45,424 nt of DNA from assembly GCF_900115975.1 (NCBI RefSeq), contig NZ_FOYM01000031.1, forward strand, positions 1 through 45,424, in the 5' to 3' direction. Below, piece by piece: positions 29,925 through 39,026 of this stretch. A program made the position numbers and the translations under genes. Every line of letters begins with the position of its first letter. Position 1 is the stretch's first letter. The notes beneath the pieces were generated by a model. The model worked only from the letters and a program-made list of their open reading frames with translations. It made no database searches and was not told the origin of the DNA. Source of the stretch: Desulfoscipio geothermicus DSM 3669 (GTDB lineage: Bacteria; Bacillota; Desulfotomaculia; Desulfotomaculales; Desulfallaceae).

Positions 29925-30872
29925 CTACAAGTCCAGCCGGGCACCTTCCCGGGCCCAGCCGGGGTTGTTTACGTAACGCACCGATTCACTTAAATGGTCA
30001 CCGCCGATGACAACCTTATCATTCAAGCGGTTCCTGGCAGTAACGGGCACCCAGCGGACAATCTGTTTATGCACCACGTAAATACCGGGCTTGCCATCTT
30101 TAAAGGCTATCGCATTGACCGGCACCAGCCAGCCGGTAATTTTCCGGGTGACCAGTTCCAACTGCACCCGCCGCTGGTGGATAAAGTTTTCCGGGTACTC
30201 GGCTACTTCCACGAACATGTTTACGGCATTGTCCGTCACCCGCGCTTCCGTAATTACACCCGTCAGTTCCCGCCCTTCACAGAGCAAACTGACCGTCGCC
30301 CCCTTATCGAACAACCGGGCAGCGTACCGGTCCGGGTTGTCCACCCGTATGTAAATTAACACCGGGTCAAGGTTGTCCACCACTTTACCGATGATTTGAC
30401 CGGCTGCCACCTCACCGGTTGCAGTTTGGGGACTGCTGCTGCTACTTAGTTTTTCAACCCTTCCCATGTCCAATACGTCAATCATGCCGGGAATCAGCAC
30501 ACTTTCCAGACTGTCCAGATGGGTGCAAAAAACGCCCGCCCGGGGGCTCCACGCCGTTTTTTCCTCCACTCCGCGTACTTGCGCCAGCGGCGCCCCCAAC
30601 CGCAGCCGCTCGCCGTCCTGCGCCAGCAAACGCAACTCACCGGAAGCCGGCGCCTTGACAGGTTCCTCTTTTCGAATCACCAGGCCTTCCACAGCAGTGG
30701 TTTTCCTTATTTCATCCCGGGTCAGGAATTTTACTTCGAGAAAGTTCAGCAGCACGGTATTCTTCGCCCAGGCCAGCGTGCTCCACGCACCCCAAACAAC
30801 CAAGACAGCTAGGGAAATCATAACAGTCAGGGCGATAACAAACCGGCCGGGGCGAACCCTGTATCTGCCCAC
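29925..30872 (-). CDS. HlyD-like single-span membrane protein
   Basis: The 315-aa protein has a basic N-terminus, one membrane helix (about 10-30) and an extracytoplasmic part with a lipoyl/barrel-sandwich pattern (VKAPASGELRLLAQDGERLRLGAPLAQV) and a later beta-barrel region (YIRVDNPDRYAARLFDKG), like membrane-fusion or HlyD-type proteins. The predicted long alpha-hairpin of classic HlyD is absent. GTG 30872 has GAGGTG 6 bases upstream; a longer frame to 30962 has no site. It is encoded 11 bases before yggS, and no transporter gene is next to it, so its partner is unknown. Confidence 0.75.
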   Translation of the reverse strand: MGRYRVRPGRFVIALTVMISLAVLVVWGAWSTLAWAKNTVLLNFLEVKFLTRDEIRKTTAVEGLVIRKEEPVKAPASGELRLLAQDGERLRLGAPLAQVRGVEEKTAWSPRAGVFCTHLDSLESVLIPGMIDVLDMGRVEKLSSSSSPQTATGEVAAGQIIGKVVDNLDPVLIYIRVDNPDRYAARLFDKGATVSLLCEGRELTGVITEARVTDNAVNMFVEVAEYPENFIHQRRVQLELVTRKITGWLVPVNAIAFKDGKPGIYVVHKQIVRWVPVTARNRLNDKVVIGGDHLSESVRYVNNPGWAREGARLDL

Positions 30873-30990
30873 ACCGTACACCTCGGTCTTTTTAGAATAC
30901 AGAATTCTAACAAGGCATATATTATTAAGTACCCCGTAAAACGGGAATTTCCTGCAAACCAAGTAAAAACAAATAAAAAATCGCGGGCAG

Positions 30991-31049
30991 AAAAAAAAGG
31001 GGACTGGCTCCGATTCGTTTTATGAATCGGTGCCTGTCCCCCTTTTTTT
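30991..31049. repeat. Family A palindrome A3, possible terminator after phoU
   Basis: A hairpin with GGGGACTGGCTCCGATTC and GAATCGGTGCCTGTCCCC arms and poly-A/poly-T flanks. It starts at the base next to the phoU stop codon (31050) and has a T-run on the minus strand, so it can end the pho transcript. Confidence 0.88.
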
Positions 31050-31709
31050 CTAATTCAACTCATGCCTCTCGCCGGTTACCAGGTAGATAACGGCTTCCCC
31101 GATGTTGGTGGCGTGGTCGGCGATCCGCTCAATGTACCTGCTTACATAAAGCAGGTAAGATGCCTGATATACATTGGTCGGGTCTTCTTTCATACAACCG
31201 ATCAATTCACGAAAGATACGGTTGAAAATAAAGTCCACCTCATCATCCATGGCGCACATCTCAGCAGCTTTTTCCACGTCCCTTTTAACATAGGCGTCCA
31301 GCCCGTCTTTCACCATTTGCTGCACAATATTGGTCATCTCCGGAATGTACTGCACGGGCTTGACCGTATACGGGTGCCCGGACAGGCACATGGTGGCCCT
31401 GGCGATGTCCACGCAGTGGTCCCCCATCCGCTCCAGGGACAGCAAAATTTTGATGCCGGTCACCGCCACCCGCAGGTCCCGGGCCATGGGTTGCTGCGTG
31501 GCAATCACCCGCACGCATTTCTCCTCGATTTGCATGTACAACTCGTCAATCATTTCATCGCCCATAATCACCTGGGCGGCCAGGGCCACGTCCAGTTTGA
31601 CCAGCGCCTGGACAGAATCGTATACCGCCTGTTCCACCAGACTGCCCAATCGCAGGATGTCTTGCTGTATTTCTTTCAGCGTTCGATCAAAGTTAGATCT
31701 GGCACTCAT
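31050..31709 (-). CDS. phoU: Phosphate transport regulator PhoU
   Basis: The 219-aa helical protein has two PhoU repeats, each a three-helix bundle. The metal-binding type motifs are visible as VTGIKILLSLERMGDHCVD in the first repeat and LYVSRYIERIADHATNIGEA in the second. PhoU links the Pst transporter to the PhoR kinase and dampens the pho response at high phosphate. It follows pstB after 17 bases. pstS, pstC and pstA are not in this cassette. Confidence 0.95.
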   Translation of the reverse strand: MSARSNFDRTLKEIQQDILRLGSLVEQAVYDSVQALVKLDVALAAQVIMGDEMIDELYMQIEEKCVRVIATQQPMARDLRVAVTGIKILLSLERMGDHCVDIARATMCLSGHPYTVKPVQYIPEMTNIVQQMVKDGLDAYVKRDVEKAAEMCAMDDEVDFIFNRIFRELIGCMKEDPTNVYQASYLLYVSRYIERIADHATNIGEAVIYLVTGERHELN

Positions 31710-31726
31710 CCAAACACCCCCAAGTA

Positions 31727-32482
31727 TTAGCCGAAACGCCCGGTTATATAATCTTCGGTGCGTTGATCTTTCGGCGCGGTAAATATATCGCCCGTAGCGC
31801 CATACTCCACCAGATCACCGGTCAGGAAAAACGCCGTGTAGTCGGAAACCCGGGCCGCTTGCTGCATGTTGTGGGTCACAATCACTATAGTGTAATCCTG
31901 CTTCAACACCTGGATAAGTTCCTCCACCTTCAGGGTGGAAATGGGGTCCAGCGCTGAAGTGGGCTCATCCATGAGCAGCACGTCGGGTTCCACCGCCAGC
32001 AGCCGGGCGATACACAGGCGCTGCTGCTGACCGCCGGACAGGCCCAGGGCGGGTTGACGAAGGCGGTCGCTGACTTCGTCCCACAAGGCTGACGCGCGCA
32101 GGCTCATTTCCACTATTTCATCCAACTGCCGGCGATTTTTGATGCCGTGAATACGGGGCCCGAAGGCCACGTTATCGTATACCGACATGGGAAAGGGGTT
32201 GGGCTTTTGAAAAACCATGCCCACCCTCTTGCGCAGGGTGACCACGTCACACCGATCATTGTAAATGTCGATCCCGTCCAGCAAAACCTTTCCCTCCACC
32301 CGCACGCCATCGTAAAGGTCGTTCATGCGGTTCAAGGTGCGCAAAAAGGTTGACTTACCGCAACCCGAAGGACCAATCAATGCGGTAACCAAATTGCCGG
32401 CCACTTCCAGGTTGATATTGCGCAACGCCTGAAAATCCTTGTAAAACAGGTTTAAATTATGCACCGAAATTTTATTTTCCAT
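31727..32482 (-). CDS. pstB: Phosphate ABC transporter ATP-binding protein PstB
   Basis: The 251-aa ATPase begins [20 protein letters not shown] and shows Walker [10 protein letters not shown] (37-45), the phosphate-type NRMNDL segment, signature LSGGQQQRL, Walker B VLLMDEP and [19 protein letters not shown]. It energises high-affinity phosphate uptake, but the permease genes pstC and pstA and the binding protein pstS are absent nearby. ATG 32482 is preferred over upstream TTG/ATG codons (to 32518) because the family N-terminus starts here; the ribosome site is only GGAGTGG-like. It lies between phoR and phoU. Confidence 0.93.
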   Translation of the reverse strand: MENKISVHNLNLFYKDFQALRNINLEVAGNLVTALIGPSGCGKSTFLRTLNRMNDLYDGVRVEGKVLLDGIDIYNDRCDVVTLRKRVGMVFQKPNPFPMSVYDNVAFGPRIHGIKNRRQLDEIVEMSLRASALWDEVSDRLRQPALGLSGGQQQRLCIARLLAVEPDVLLMDEPTSALDPISTLKVEELIQVLKQDYTIVIVTHNMQQAARVSDYTAFFLTGDLVEYGATGDIFTAPKDQRTEDYITGRFG

Positions 32483-32570
32483 ATGCCACAGCCACTCCAT
32501 CATTGATTCATGCTTCAAACATTGTACCAGCAGTTAATTAGGGTCATGTTAGAGCATTGTTAACTTTATA

Positions 32571-33968
32571 TTAAGAGCGGGCATTGTTTTCCACCGTGGG
32601 GTTATCCATGGGCAAAAATATAGAAAAAACCGTCCCCTTGCCCACGGTGCTTTTGACATCCACCCGTCCCCCGTGACCCTTGATGATGTGCTTGACAATG
32701 GCCAACCCCAGCCCGATGCCGCCCAGTTCCCGGGAACGGGCTTTCTCCACCCGGTAAAACCGTTCGAATATGCGGGGCAGGCTTTCGGCGGGAATGCCCA
32801 CACCGGTGTCCGCCACATCCAGCCTGATTTCATCGTTTTCCACCGAAGCACTGACCGTCACACTTCCCCCCGGCGGGGTATACTTGATGGCGTTGTCCAG
32901 CAGGTTGATCAGTACCTGGGCCAGCATATCCGGGTCACCGAACAGGGGCGGCAGGCGGGATGGAAAATTGGCCTTGATGTTGATTTGTTTTTCCTCGGCA
33001 TGGCTGCCACACACCGCCAGCACCCGGTCCACCAGCGCCGGGATTTCCACCCGCTGCCACCGGTGCACCACCCGGCGCTCCTCGATTTTGGAAAGATCCA
33101 GTAATTCTTCCACCAGCTTGGACAAACGCCTGGTCTCGGTGGCGATGATCCCCAGAAAATGCCTGGTCATTTCCGGGTCGTCGGTACCGCTTTCCAGCAG
33201 GGTTTCCACAAAACCGCGAATCGAAGTGAGCGGCGTCCTTAGTTCGTGGGACACATTGGCCACAAACTCGCTGCGCATCTGTTCCATGTTTCTCCTTTCG
33301 GTAACGTCACGCAGCAAAACCACCGCGCCGCCCTGACTGCTGCTGTTGAGCGGAGCGATACGCAAGTGAAAAATCCGCGGCTCGGGGGATATGATTTGTA
33401 TCTCCCGGGTTTGCGGCTTATTGCCGGCCTGCACTTTTTTTAAAATGTTGTCCAGGTCGAAATTGCGAATTACCTCTACTGTGGATTTTCCGACACATTC
33501 TTCCCGGGTTATACCGAACATGGACTCCATCGCCGGGTTCACCATGATGATGCGCCCATCCCGGTCCACCGCTATCACGCAGTCGGTCATGCTGTTCAAT
33601 ATCGTCTGCACCCGGTTTTTCTCTTCGGTAATTTCCTCAATGGTGGCCCGCAGCCGGGCTGCCATGTCATTGATGCTTCTGGCCAGATCGCCGATCTCGT
33701 CCCGGGAAGAAATATTCACCTGCCGGTAAAAATTACCCCGGGCAATATCCCGCGCCGTCCTGGTTATTTCGTTCAGGGGCTTGATCACCCGCCGGTAAAG
33801 CACCCAGGCCAGGCCCACCGCCAGCGGCAGCGAAACGGCAATGGCTCCGCCGATATTTATTCTCTGCACGGCGTACAGTTCCAAAATGGCATAAAAAAGC
33901 AGAAACATAAAAAAATAACTGGCCACGGGACGCCAGCCAATACCCCGGAAAAACCGCCAGATACTCAC
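32571..33968 (-). CDS. phoR: Phosphate regulon sensor histidine kinase PhoR
   Basis: The 465-aa kinase has two closely spaced membrane helices (about 16-33 and 41-58) with almost no outside loop, then HAMP (about 58-110), a PAS domain (about 118-225), HisKA with the phospho-accepting H241 in FVANVSHELRTPL, and an ATPase domain with NLLDNAIKY, DTGVGIP and GIGLGLAIVKHI. Lack of an extracytoplasmic sensor suggests sensing through PstB/PhoU or the PAS domain. Its start overlaps phoP by 4 bases. Confidence 0.93.
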   Translation of the reverse strand: MSIWRFFRGIGWRPVASYFFMFLLFYAILELYAVQRINIGGAIAVSLPLAVGLAWVLYRRVIKPLNEITRTARDIARGNFYRQVNISSRDEIGDLARSINDMAARLRATIEEITEEKNRVQTILNSMTDCVIAVDRDGRIIMVNPAMESMFGITREECVGKSTVEVIRNFDLDNILKKVQAGNKPQTREIQIISPEPRIFHLRIAPLNSSSQGGAVVLLRDVTERRNMEQMRSEFVANVSHELRTPLTSIRGFVETLLESGTDDPEMTRHFLGIIATETRRLSKLVEELLDLSKIEERRVVHRWQRVEIPALVDRVLAVCGSHAEEKQINIKANFPSRLPPLFGDPDMLAQVLINLLDNAIKYTPPGGSVTVSASVENDEIRLDVADTGVGIPAESLPRIFERFYRVEKARSRELGGIGLGLAIVKHIIKGHGGRVDVKSTVGKGTVFSIFLPMDNPTVENNARS

Positions 33969-34678
33969 TTGGGCACCTCCTTGAACCGGTAACCCACCCC
34001 TCGCACAGTTTCAATATATTGCGGCATGCCGGGATATTTTTCCAGTTTTTGTCTCAGGTGTCGAATATGCACATCCACAGTCCGGGAATCCCCTGCAAAA
34101 TCATAACCCCAAATTTTTTCCAGCAGGTGTTCCCGGGAAAACACCCGTCCCGGTTCGGTAGCTATAAAGCGCAGCAACTCAAACTCCTTGGGCGTCAGTT
34201 CCTGACGCTCGCCGTCCACCAGCACTTCAAAACGGTCCTGGTCGATCACCAGGCGGCCCAGCGCCAGCCGGTTTCCTTCATCCGCCCGCCCTTTTTCGTC
34301 TTCTCCGGGCTGCAGCCGGCGCAGCCTGGCCTTGACCCGGGCCACCAGTTCCCTGGGACTGAAGGGCTTGGTCACGTAATCATCGGCCCCGATTTCCAGT
34401 CCCAGTATTTTATCCAGTTCATCGCCCTTGGCGCTGAGCATAATAATGGGGATATTCCGGGTGGCCGTATTTCGGTTCAGCCGGCGGCAGACCTCCAACC
34501 CGTCCATAATGGGCAGCATGACGTCAAGAATAATTAAATCGGGGTTCATTTCCTGCGCCTGCCGTACCGCTTCCTGGCCGTCATATGCCGTTAACACCTG
34601 AAATCCTTCCCGCTCCAGGTTAAACTTGATCAATTCCACAATGTTCTTTTCATCGTCCACAACCAGTATCCTGGGCAC
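33965..34678 (-). CDS. phoP: Phosphate response regulator, OmpR family (PhoP/PhoB)
   Basis: The 237-aa regulator has a receiver domain with D8, D9 and phospho-acceptor D52 (LIILDVMLPIMDG), the conserved TKPF lysine, and a winged-helix output domain (about 135-232; LTPKEFELLRFIATEPGRVF, SRTVDVHIRHLRQKLE). It is coupled to phoR by a 4-base overlap. In this group the name phoB or phoP is used interchangeably. No Pho box was identified by eye upstream. Confidence 0.93.
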   Translation of the reverse strand: MPRILVVDDEKNIVELIKFNLEREGFQVLTAYDGQEAVRQAQEMNPDLIILDVMLPIMDGLEVCRRLNRNTATRNIPIIMLSAKGDELDKILGLEIGADDYVTKPFSPRELVARVKARLRRLQPGEDEKGRADEGNRLALGRLVIDQDRFEVLVDGERQELTPKEFELLRFIATEPGRVFSREHLLEKIWGYDFAGDSRTVDVHIRHLRQKLEKYPGMPQYIETVRGVGYRFKEVPK

Positions 34679-34701
34679 TTCACATCATCCCCCGGTGAAT
34701 G

Positions 34702-35523
34702 TTATTTCAGCATTATTAATGAAGCCATCCGGCCCGCGCGCCCCTTTTGCCGGCGATAGGAAAAAAACAATTCGCCTCGGCAGGCGGTACAATAGCCAGC
34801 CACGGTTATATTTGCCCGCCTGATACCTGCCTCCAGCAGGATGCGGCGGTTCACTTCCCGTAAATCCAGCCACCACCGCCCCGGCCGGCCGGGCCGCGCC
34901 AGACCTTGCGCGTTCGGCAAACACTTGTTAACAGCCTCCATTACCGGCGCATCTACCTCATAGCAGCAAGGGCCGATGGACGGCCCAACCGCTGCAAGGA
35001 CATCCCCGGGCCTGGAGCCATGATATTGCTCCATATGTCGCACTGTTTTGGCGCCGATGCGCAGCACTGTGCCCTTCCAGCCGGCATGGGCCAGGGCCGC
35101 CACCCGGCACACCGGATCCAGAAAAAAAAGCGGCACGCAATCGGCGTAATAACTGGACAGTGGAACATTGGGAGCGGCGGTTACCAGGGCGTCCACCTCC
35201 GGCAGGGCATCCTCCTCGGACCGGGCGCCCCTTCCGGCTTCGGCGGCGTCCACCGTCACCACCCGGTCGCCGTGCACCTGCCGGCCCGCCACCAGCCGGC
35301 CGGCATCGATGCCCAAAGCCCCGCAGGCCAGCCGCCGGTTGGCCAGGACATGGCGGGGATCGTCTCCCACATGGAAGCCCAGGTTCAGTGAATCATAAGG
35401 CGCCGGACTGACCCCGCCCAAACGGGTGGAGAAGGCGTGGGCCACCAGACCGGTGGCCGAAAATAAAGGTATGGTCAGGTAAGCCAGGTCGCCGCGCCGG
35501 TTAAGCAGGAAACCAGCTTTCAT
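34702..35523 (-). CDS. pgeF: Purine nucleoside phosphorylase/laccase-domain protein (PgeF/YlmD)
   Basis: The 273-aa protein belongs to the multicopper-oxidoreductase-like family now linked to purine nucleoside phosphorolysis and cell-wall peptide proofreading. Metal-site segments QVHGDRV, YADCVPLFF and AHAGWKGTVL hold the His-Cys-His set, and VGPSIGPCCYEV and YCTACRGELFFSYRR are typical. ATG 35523 has AAGGA 9 bases upstream. It is the ylmD member of the division cluster, here split from yggS (ylmE) by the pho cassette and the HlyD-like gene. Confidence 0.92.
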   Translation of the reverse strand: MKAGFLLNRRGDLAYLTIPLFSATGLVAHAFSTRLGGVSPAPYDSLNLGFHVGDDPRHVLANRRLACGALGIDAGRLVAGRQVHGDRVVTVDAAEAGRGARSEEDALPEVDALVTAAPNVPLSSYYADCVPLFFLDPVCRVAALAHAGWKGTVLRIGAKTVRHMEQYHGSRPGDVLAAVGPSIGPCCYEVDAPVMEAVNKCLPNAQGLARPGRPGRWWLDLREVNRRILLEAGIRRANITVAGYCTACRGELFFSYRRQKGRAGRMASLIMLK

Positions 35524-35672
35524 GGCTACATTCCTTTCTGACAAAGACAGTTATATTTTTATTATTATGTTTTTTCAGTGTAAAAACATGTTACTTTGGA
35601 GAATACAGAACTCGGAATAATAACTCCTGAATTCTTTTCTCATATTTTGTCTGAATCCTATCAATTTAGATA

Positions 35673-37229
35673 TCAACTTTCCAAAGTTTTATTCAAAACA
35701 CTTTCCAAGTTCTTGAGCTGTTTCATCACCCGTTCAAAATCGGCGCTGTCGGGCGATGAATGGATAAATTTTTCCATTCTGGCCGCCACTGCCTCGTAAG
35801 CCCGCTGCAGGTCTTCGGAACTGAACACCGTTCCCGGCGTTAACTCAATGCTTTCCTGCCAAGTCGGGGCGTAAGCATCAATCCCGGTTTTATCGGGCAC
35901 CAGCGTTTCCATTACCGGCAGGGCCTCGGGGCTGCCGTGCACCAGGAAAACACGCCGGGGCTTTTGTTTGAAGGAATTCAACCAGTTCAGCAGTTCCTGC
36001 TGATCGGCGTGGGATGAGTACCCGTCAATGTTCCGGATATCAGCCTTTACAGCCACTTCCTCACCGTGGATGCGAATGGAAGGCACCCCGCTGAGCAACC
36101 GCTGCCCTTTGGTGCCGGGAGCTTGGTAGCCAACAAACAGCACTGTGCACTCGGGACGCCACAGGTTATGCTTCAGGTGATGCTTAATGCGCCCGGCGTC
36201 GCACATGCCGCTGGCAGACAGTATTATGGCACCGCCCTTGACATTATTTAGGGCTATGGACTCTTCCGCCGTGCGGGAAAAATGCAGCGCCGGCATGGTC
36301 AGCGGGTTGTCCCCGGCTGAAATCAGGTCGGTGGTTTCCTTATCGAAAAGATCCAGGTGTCGCTTGAATATTTCGGTCGCCGCAACCGCCATCGGGCTGT
36401 CAATGAACACCTGCATGGGCGGCATCTGTCCTTTGATCATCAGCAAGTTGATATCATAGAGCAAATCCTGGGTGCGCTCCACGGCGAAGGCGGGGATAAT
36501 CAAATTACCCCCCTTGTTATATGTTTCCTCAATAACCTCTCTCAGCTTTTCCAGCCTGTTTCCCTTATCCTGATGCAGCCGGTTTCCGTAAGTACATTCC
36601 ATTACCAGGTAGTCGGCTTCGTTTATTACAGTGGGGTCTTTGACATAAGGCTTGCCGGCCGAGCCGAGGTCGCCGGAAAATACCAGTTTGGTCTGCCGGG
36701 ACCCTTCCCGCACCCACATTTCCAGGATGGCGGAGCCCAGGATATGACCGGCATCGACAAACCGTACCGAAATGTTTTCATCCAGACTGATTATTTGATC
36801 ATATTTGACGCGCTCAAGATTTTGTACATAACGATAAGCATCTTCGGCAGTGTAAATGGGATTGACAAGTTTCCTGCCCGCCCGCCGCGCTTTACGGTTT
36901 AAACGCTCAACCTCCATTTCCTGGATATGGCCGCTGTCCGGAAGCATAACCTCCAGCAGGTCCACGGTGGAGTTGGTGGCCAGCACCCGGCCGTTGAAGC
37001 CGTGCTTGAACAGTTTGGGCACCAGGCCGCTGTGGTCAATGTGGGCGTGCGTGAGCAGCAGAAAGTCGATGGAAGACGGAATCACGGCAAAGGGCTGGTA
37101 GTTGCGCTCCCGGATCAACCGGGGACCCTGAAACATGCCGCAATCGACCATTATTTTCTTGCCGGACGCTTCCACAACATGACAGGAACCGGTTACCGTC
37201 CGGGCCGCGCCGTAAAAGGTTATCCGCAT
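35673..37229 (-). CDS. Metallo-beta-lactamase/beta-CASP RNA-processing nuclease
   Basis: The 518-aa enzyme has the two-zinc motif THAHIDHSG (H61, H63, D65, H66), DCGMFQGP, GHILGSAI and LVFSGDLGSAG in the lactamase core, an inserted beta-CASP domain (about 205-395; FIDSPMA, LSASGMCDAGRIKHHL) and a C-terminal RMMBL part (DGYSSHADQQELLNWL, FLVHGSPEAL). These are RNA exo/endonucleases like the RNase J/CPSF group; a precise target cannot be given. It is a single gene on the minus strand; the short gap 35545-35672 shows no feature. Confidence 0.9.
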   Translation of the reverse strand: MRITFYGAARTVTGSCHVVEASGKKIMVDCGMFQGPRLIRERNYQPFAVIPSSIDFLLLTHAHIDHSGLVPKLFKHGFNGRVLATNSTVDLLEVMLPDSGHIQEMEVERLNRKARRAGRKLVNPIYTAEDAYRYVQNLERVKYDQIISLDENISVRFVDAGHILGSAILEMWVREGSRQTKLVFSGDLGSAGKPYVKDPTVINEADYLVMECTYGNRLHQDKGNRLEKLREVIEETYNKGGNLIIPAFAVERTQDLLYDINLLMIKGQMPPMQVFIDSPMAVAATEIFKRHLDLFDKETTDLISAGDNPLTMPALHFSRTAEESIALNNVKGGAIILSASGMCDAGRIKHHLKHNLWRPECTVLFVGYQAPGTKGQRLLSGVPSIRIHGEEVAVKADIRNIDGYSSHADQQELLNWLNSFKQKPRRVFLVHGSPEALPVMETLVPDKTGIDAYAPTWQESIELTPGTVFSSEDLQRAYEAVAARMEKFIHSSPDSADFERVMKQLKNLESVLNKTLES

Positions 37230-37347
37230 TGTTTATGCCCCCAATATCGGATGTAATATACGTGTTAACGCAGGTAATAATGTTATTAACTATTCACTGC
37301 ATTTACCGACAATCCCTGCAAGAAAGGCGTAAAAAGTAATTACACTC

Positions 37348-37376
37348 TTGACAGAGAAAGCCGCAAGTCATAAATT
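37348..37376 (+). promoter_or_regulatory. Candidate SigA promoter of fmdB
   Basis: TTGACA at 37348-37353, a 17-base spacer and TAAATT at 37371-37376 precede fmdB by 26 bases. The -35 box is perfect and the -10 box matches four of six positions. Confidence 0.6.
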
Positions 37377-37402
37377 AAATTAAGGAAAGGAGTGCATATA
37401 CT

Positions 37403-37633
37403 ATGCCGATTTACGAATTCCGTTGTCATAAATGCGGACACCGTTTTGAAAAATTATGTTCCATGGGCGAAAACGGCACAGGCCTGCAGTGCCCGGAATG
37501 TTCGACAACCGGACCGAAAAGGGTCATGTCGGGGTTCAGCAAGAAAAGCGCCGGCGGCACCGAAGTGGCCGGCGGCGGGGGCGGCGGCTGCAGCGGTTGC
37601 AGTTCCTCCAGCTGCAGCACCTGCGGACATTAA
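37403..37633 (+). CDS. FmdB family zinc-ribbon protein with Cys/Gly-rich tail
   Basis: The 76-aa protein starts MPIYEFRCHKCGHRFEKLCS and has a second pair CPEC, giving the CxxC...CxxC zinc ribbon of the FmdB regulatory family. The C-terminal tail is a Gly run followed by CSGC, SSSSC and STCGH, five further cysteines that could bind another metal or cluster. AAGGAG lies upstream of ATG 37403. It is a single-gene unit ended by family A hairpins. Confidence 0.88.
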   Translation: MPIYEFRCHKCGHRFEKLCSMGENGTGLQCPECSTTGPKRVMSGFSKKSAGGTEVAGGGGGGCSGCSSSSCSTCGH

Positions 37634-37746
37634 AAAAAGGGGACAGGCACCGATTCACAAAACGAATCGGGAAAAAAAAGGGGGACAGGCACCTTTTTCA
37701 AAATGCGAAAAAGGAGCCAGTCCCCTTTTTTTCTGTCCCTTTTTTT
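37633..37746. repeat. Family A repeats A4, one and a half units
   Basis: A unit with GGGGACAGGCACCGATTC and GAATCGG, lacking the closing GTCCCC arm, is joined to a second complete palindrome GGGGACAGGCACCTTTTT...AAAAAGGAGCCAGTCCCC. It separates convergent fmdB and the LysM gene and should terminate both. Confidence 0.88.
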
Positions 37747-37759
37747 CTTCATGCCCGTA

Positions 37760-38851
37760 TCACCGCACGCAGGTCATCACCACATCATCAATACGCACGC
37801 TGTTGTCGTTGCCCGTGCCGGGCCGGAACACAAAACGCAATTCCACCTGGTCGGTGCCGCGCGGCAATACCCCGGTGGAAAACGAATACTCCTGGTAAGT
37901 GGTGTTCGGCAAACTGCGGGGGCTGAAGGTCGGGTCCACTCTGCCTATATACCTACCTGCACTATTATAGACAAGTATTTCCACTTCCAATATAAAATTG
38001 CCGGTCCTGCCGGGACGCACATGCTCCATGCCCCAAAAAGTAATCTGGTAAATGCGTCCGGGCTCGGCGTACAGTCTTTGCGACAGCGTCGCGTTACGAT
38101 CCGGGTCGGCCCCCAGTTCAGCCGCGTAATTGCCGGAATGTGCAGCCCTGGTGCGGAACACGTTGGTACCGGACCAGACAATGGGTGTATACCGGTCGGC
38201 CCACTGCTCAATGCCCGGGTCGCGCAGCATGTTGGTTTTGGGACAGGGCACCTGGGCCGGAGGGGGCGGCATTTCCCCCGGGCGCACTACCTGAATAACC
38301 GTATCAACGGAAAAGTTGCGCAGTTCCCGGGCCATGTTGAAAGCCCGAAGGGTGAAGTCATCAAAGGCCACGTAATTTCCCTGTTTGTTCCGCAGGTCCC
38401 AGGTGGCATTAAAAGTCTGGCACTCCCCGGGTTGCAGAACCACCCTGCTTTCGACCTGGGTGAAAAACTGGTCGTCGGACCAGCGCCAGACCTCCCGGCC
38501 GTTGCGCAGGGCCACAATGTCAAAACGCTGCCCGGTGCTATAATATAAATTAATGTTGCGGCCGGAGATATTGCACTTTCTAAAGGTGATCAGCACCCGG
38601 TCCCCACGCCGGTAGCGCCGGCGGTCGGTGCGCAGTTCGTAGCGCAGGCCGTCGACAATCCTGGTGTCATAAGCGCCTTCTCCCGGTTGACCGGGAGTGA
38701 CAACCCCGGTGGGAATCATTAATTTCTGCCCCACCCGGATGTAGTTGGGGTTGGCAATGTTATTCACTGCCACCAGTTGCTGCACGGTGGTACCGAACCG
38801 CGCGGCAATTTCAGCCAGCGTATCCCCCGGTTTAACGGTGTATGTGAACAT
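37760..38851 (-). CDS. LysM domain protein with BsuPI-like and C-terminal beta-sandwich domains
   Basis: The 363-aa protein begins with a LysM domain (residues 2-47; [34 protein letters not shown]). A segment of about 110 residues follows ([40 protein letters not shown]) that fits the BsuPI intracellular proteinase-inhibitor family. A Pro-rich linker leads to a C-terminal carbohydrate-binding-like beta sandwich (about 215-360). There is no signal peptide, as in spore-coat LysM proteins, so a spore surface role is plausible but not shown. ATG 38851 follows GGAGGGG. The gap 38852-39026 holds only degenerate GGTCAGT-type tandem repeats near 38965-38997. Confidence 0.85.
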   Translation of the reverse strand: MFTYTVKPGDTLAEIAARFGTTVQQLVAVNNIANPNYIRVGQKLMIPTGVVTPGQPGEGAYDTRIVDGLRYELRTDRRRYRRGDRVLITFRKCNISGRNINLYYSTGQRFDIVALRNGREVWRWSDDQFFTQVESRVVLQPGECQTFNATWDLRNKQGNYVAFDDFTLRAFNMARELRNFSVDTVIQVVRPGEMPPPPAQVPCPKTNMLRDPGIEQWADRYTPIVWSGTNVFRTRAAHSGNYAAELGADPDRNATLSQRLYAEPGRIYQITFWGMEHVRPGRTGNFILEVEILVYNSAGRYIGRVDPTFSPRSLPNTTYQEYSFSTGVLPRGTDQVELRFVFRPGTGNDNSVRIDDVVMTCVR

Positions 38852-38944
38852 GTTATTACCCCTCCTTTCCGGTATCATAAAGCCGGTATAGAAAAAGCCC
38901 TAACCCACTTTATGCAACAGGGAGGGAAAATGTGCGTAACAGGT

Positions 38945-38997
38945 CGTCAATGGTCAAATTGGTTGTCGGTGGTCAGTGGTCAGTCATCAGTAAATAT
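38945..38997. repeat. Degenerate 7-base GGTCAGT-type tandem repeat
   Basis: GTCAATGGTCAAATTGG, then GGTGGTCAGTGGTCAGTC, repeat a GTGGTCA-like unit several times with decay. It is non-coding and lies between the LysM gene start and the NrdG-like gene end. Confidence 0.55.
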
Positions 38998-39026
38998 TGT
39001 AGCTATTCTGTTTCCTGTTTAGTTTA

